From Rugamonas fusca (GTDB taxonomy: Bacteria; Pseudomonadota; Gammaproteobacteria; Burkholderiales; Burkholderiaceae_D), in contig NZ_JACEZS010000010.1 of NCBI RefSeq assembly GCF_014042365.1, positions 1 through 64,000 on the forward strand: a DNA stretch of 64,000 bases, read 5' to 3'. Below are positions 63,317 through 64,000 of the stretch, in pieces. The position numbers and the translations under genes are program-made. How positions within the stretch are numbered: position 1 is the first letter of the stretch; the number at the start of each line of letters is the position of its first letter. A model generated the notes under the pieces. The model made no database searches. It had not been told where the DNA came from and worked only from the letters and a program-made list of their open reading frames with translations.

Positions 63317-64000
63317 CAATGTAAATCCTTCATATTGAAATCGGTGTCGAAATCACGCACCACCGTACCATCTTTTTTCTTCGGCAGCGGCGACGATTTC
63401 CAGATCGCGTTTTCCACCGCCGTGTCGTAGGCCGCGTTGCCGCTGCCCTTGGTCTTGCGCACCGAGATGATTTCGCCGGTGGGCAGCTGCGCAATATGGA
63501 ACGACGCCTTCAGGGTGTCGTCCGTGCCGCTGTAGACCAGGTTGCTCTTGATCTTGCCACGGATGGCCGCCTCGTAGCCGCCGTCGGAACGGGGGCCGGT
63601 GGACTTGGCCGCCGTGCCGCTGGTGCCCGCGCCGACGGCGCCGGTGATGCGGCTCATCTCGGCCGCGCGCGCCTTCTCGGCCGCCTTATCCGCCTTGGCC
63701 TTGGCTTCCTTGTCCGCCTTCAGCTTCTTCTCGGCTTGTTCCTTCTTCTCTTTCTTTTCCTTTTCTTCCTTGGCCTTTTGCTCTTCCAGCTTCTTCTCGG
63801 CTTTTTCCTTCTCGGCCTTCTCCTTTTCAGCCTTGAGCTTGGCCTGCTTTTCCTCTTCCTTGCGCAGCTGTTCCTTCTTCAGCTGTTCCTTCTTGAGTTC
63901 TTCCTGCTTTTCCTTCTCGGCCTTGAGCCTGGCCTTCAGGCGTTCGAGCGCGATGTCCGGCGCCTTGGGTTCGGGCTTGACTTCGTCGGGCGGCGCCATG
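63316..64000 (-). CDS. tolA: TolA, 3' part (5' end outside window)
   Basis: The window holds about 227 C-terminal codons. They cover the long Lys/Glu-rich helical stalk (repeated [10 protein letters not shown] units) and the C-terminal TolA domain ([17 protein letters not shown]...[33 protein letters not shown]), which contacts TolB, Pal and phage coat proteins. The N-terminal membrane helix is beyond the right edge, so the Met at 63999 is internal. Confidence 0.93.
   Translation of the reverse strand, partial: MAPPDEVKPEPKAPDIALERLKARLKAEKEKQEELKKEQLKKEQLRKEEEKQAKLKAEKEKAEKEKAEKKLEEQKAKEEKEKKEKKEQAEKKLKADKEAKAKADKAAEKARAAEMSRITGAVGAGTSGTAAKSTGPRSDGGYEAAIRGKIKSNLVYSGTDDTLKASFHIAQLPTGEIISVRKTKGSGNAAYDTAVENAIWKSSPLPKKKDGTVVRDFDTDFNMKDLH

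Overview
The window looks like a chromosome segment of a GC-rich betaproteobacterium of the Oxalobacteraceae type (Massilia, Duganella or Janthinobacterium relatives). The reasons are the argF-argG order, TolA-TolB-Pal-CpoB in one run, abundant chemoreceptors, an orn gene divergent from an M48 protease, and a TcyP-type cystine carrier. The genus is inferred from gene content, not from a marker gene.

Two stretches are ordinary chromosome. Positions 1-36.3 kb hold a partial CHASE3 chemoreceptor, the argFG operon, a second chemoreceptor, a large TPR-GAF histidine kinase, a beta-lactamase-fold hydrolase, an acetyltransferase, the M48 protease-phhB-rsgA operon, orn, an arylamine N-acetyltransferase, a SEC-C protein, srkA, a very long coiled-coil protein, a HigBA-like toxin-antitoxin pair, DUF475 and PAP2-like membrane proteins, an RND efflux pair, a FadL-type porin, a solute-binding protein, tcyP, a YigZ protein, a PKD lipoprotein and a LysE-MocR pair. 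Positions 60.3-64 kb hold two tandem tRNA-Lys(UUU) genes followed by cpoB, pal, tolB and the 3' part of tolA, all read leftwards.

Between them lies an AT-richer block (36.4-60.3 kb) of three elements stacked in tandem at the 3' end of tRNA-Lys. Truncated copies of the tRNA 3' half lie at 36384, 37342 and 41105, and the intact gene is at 60323. Paired GACCAGA-like repeats lie at both ends of all three segments. Element A (about 1 kb) carries only a toxin-antitoxin pair. Element B (about 3.8 kb) carries a reverse transcriptase with an alpha-helical tail, a 4-TM protein and an unknown protein. Element C (about 19 kb) carries two tyrosine integrases, an AlpA-like regulator with a DUF927 ATPase, an XRE regulator, an AAA_13-type ATPase, a HEPN-like protein, several unknown genes, an OLD-like ATPase/TOPRIM nuclease, and a DRT2-type defence reverse transcriptase preceded by a structured non-coding region. 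Only C has integrases, so A and B look like passengers moved in trans.

Three patterns inside the island are not explained by gene annotation. First, a tandem operator-like motif (TGCACA, 3 bp, TGCACA) occurs eight times in element C, always in the same orientation, and falls between the gene modules. Second, two genes at 49.0-50.2 kb are each split into two oppositely oriented halves; inverting the 0.8 kb between a TGCC at 49173 and a GGCA at 49960 restores both reading frames exactly. Third, the leader of the DRT2 gene has an extended -10, a 5' hairpin and a 45-codon stop-free frame, as expected for an ncRNA template of this system. All statements come from reading the sequence; no database search was run.
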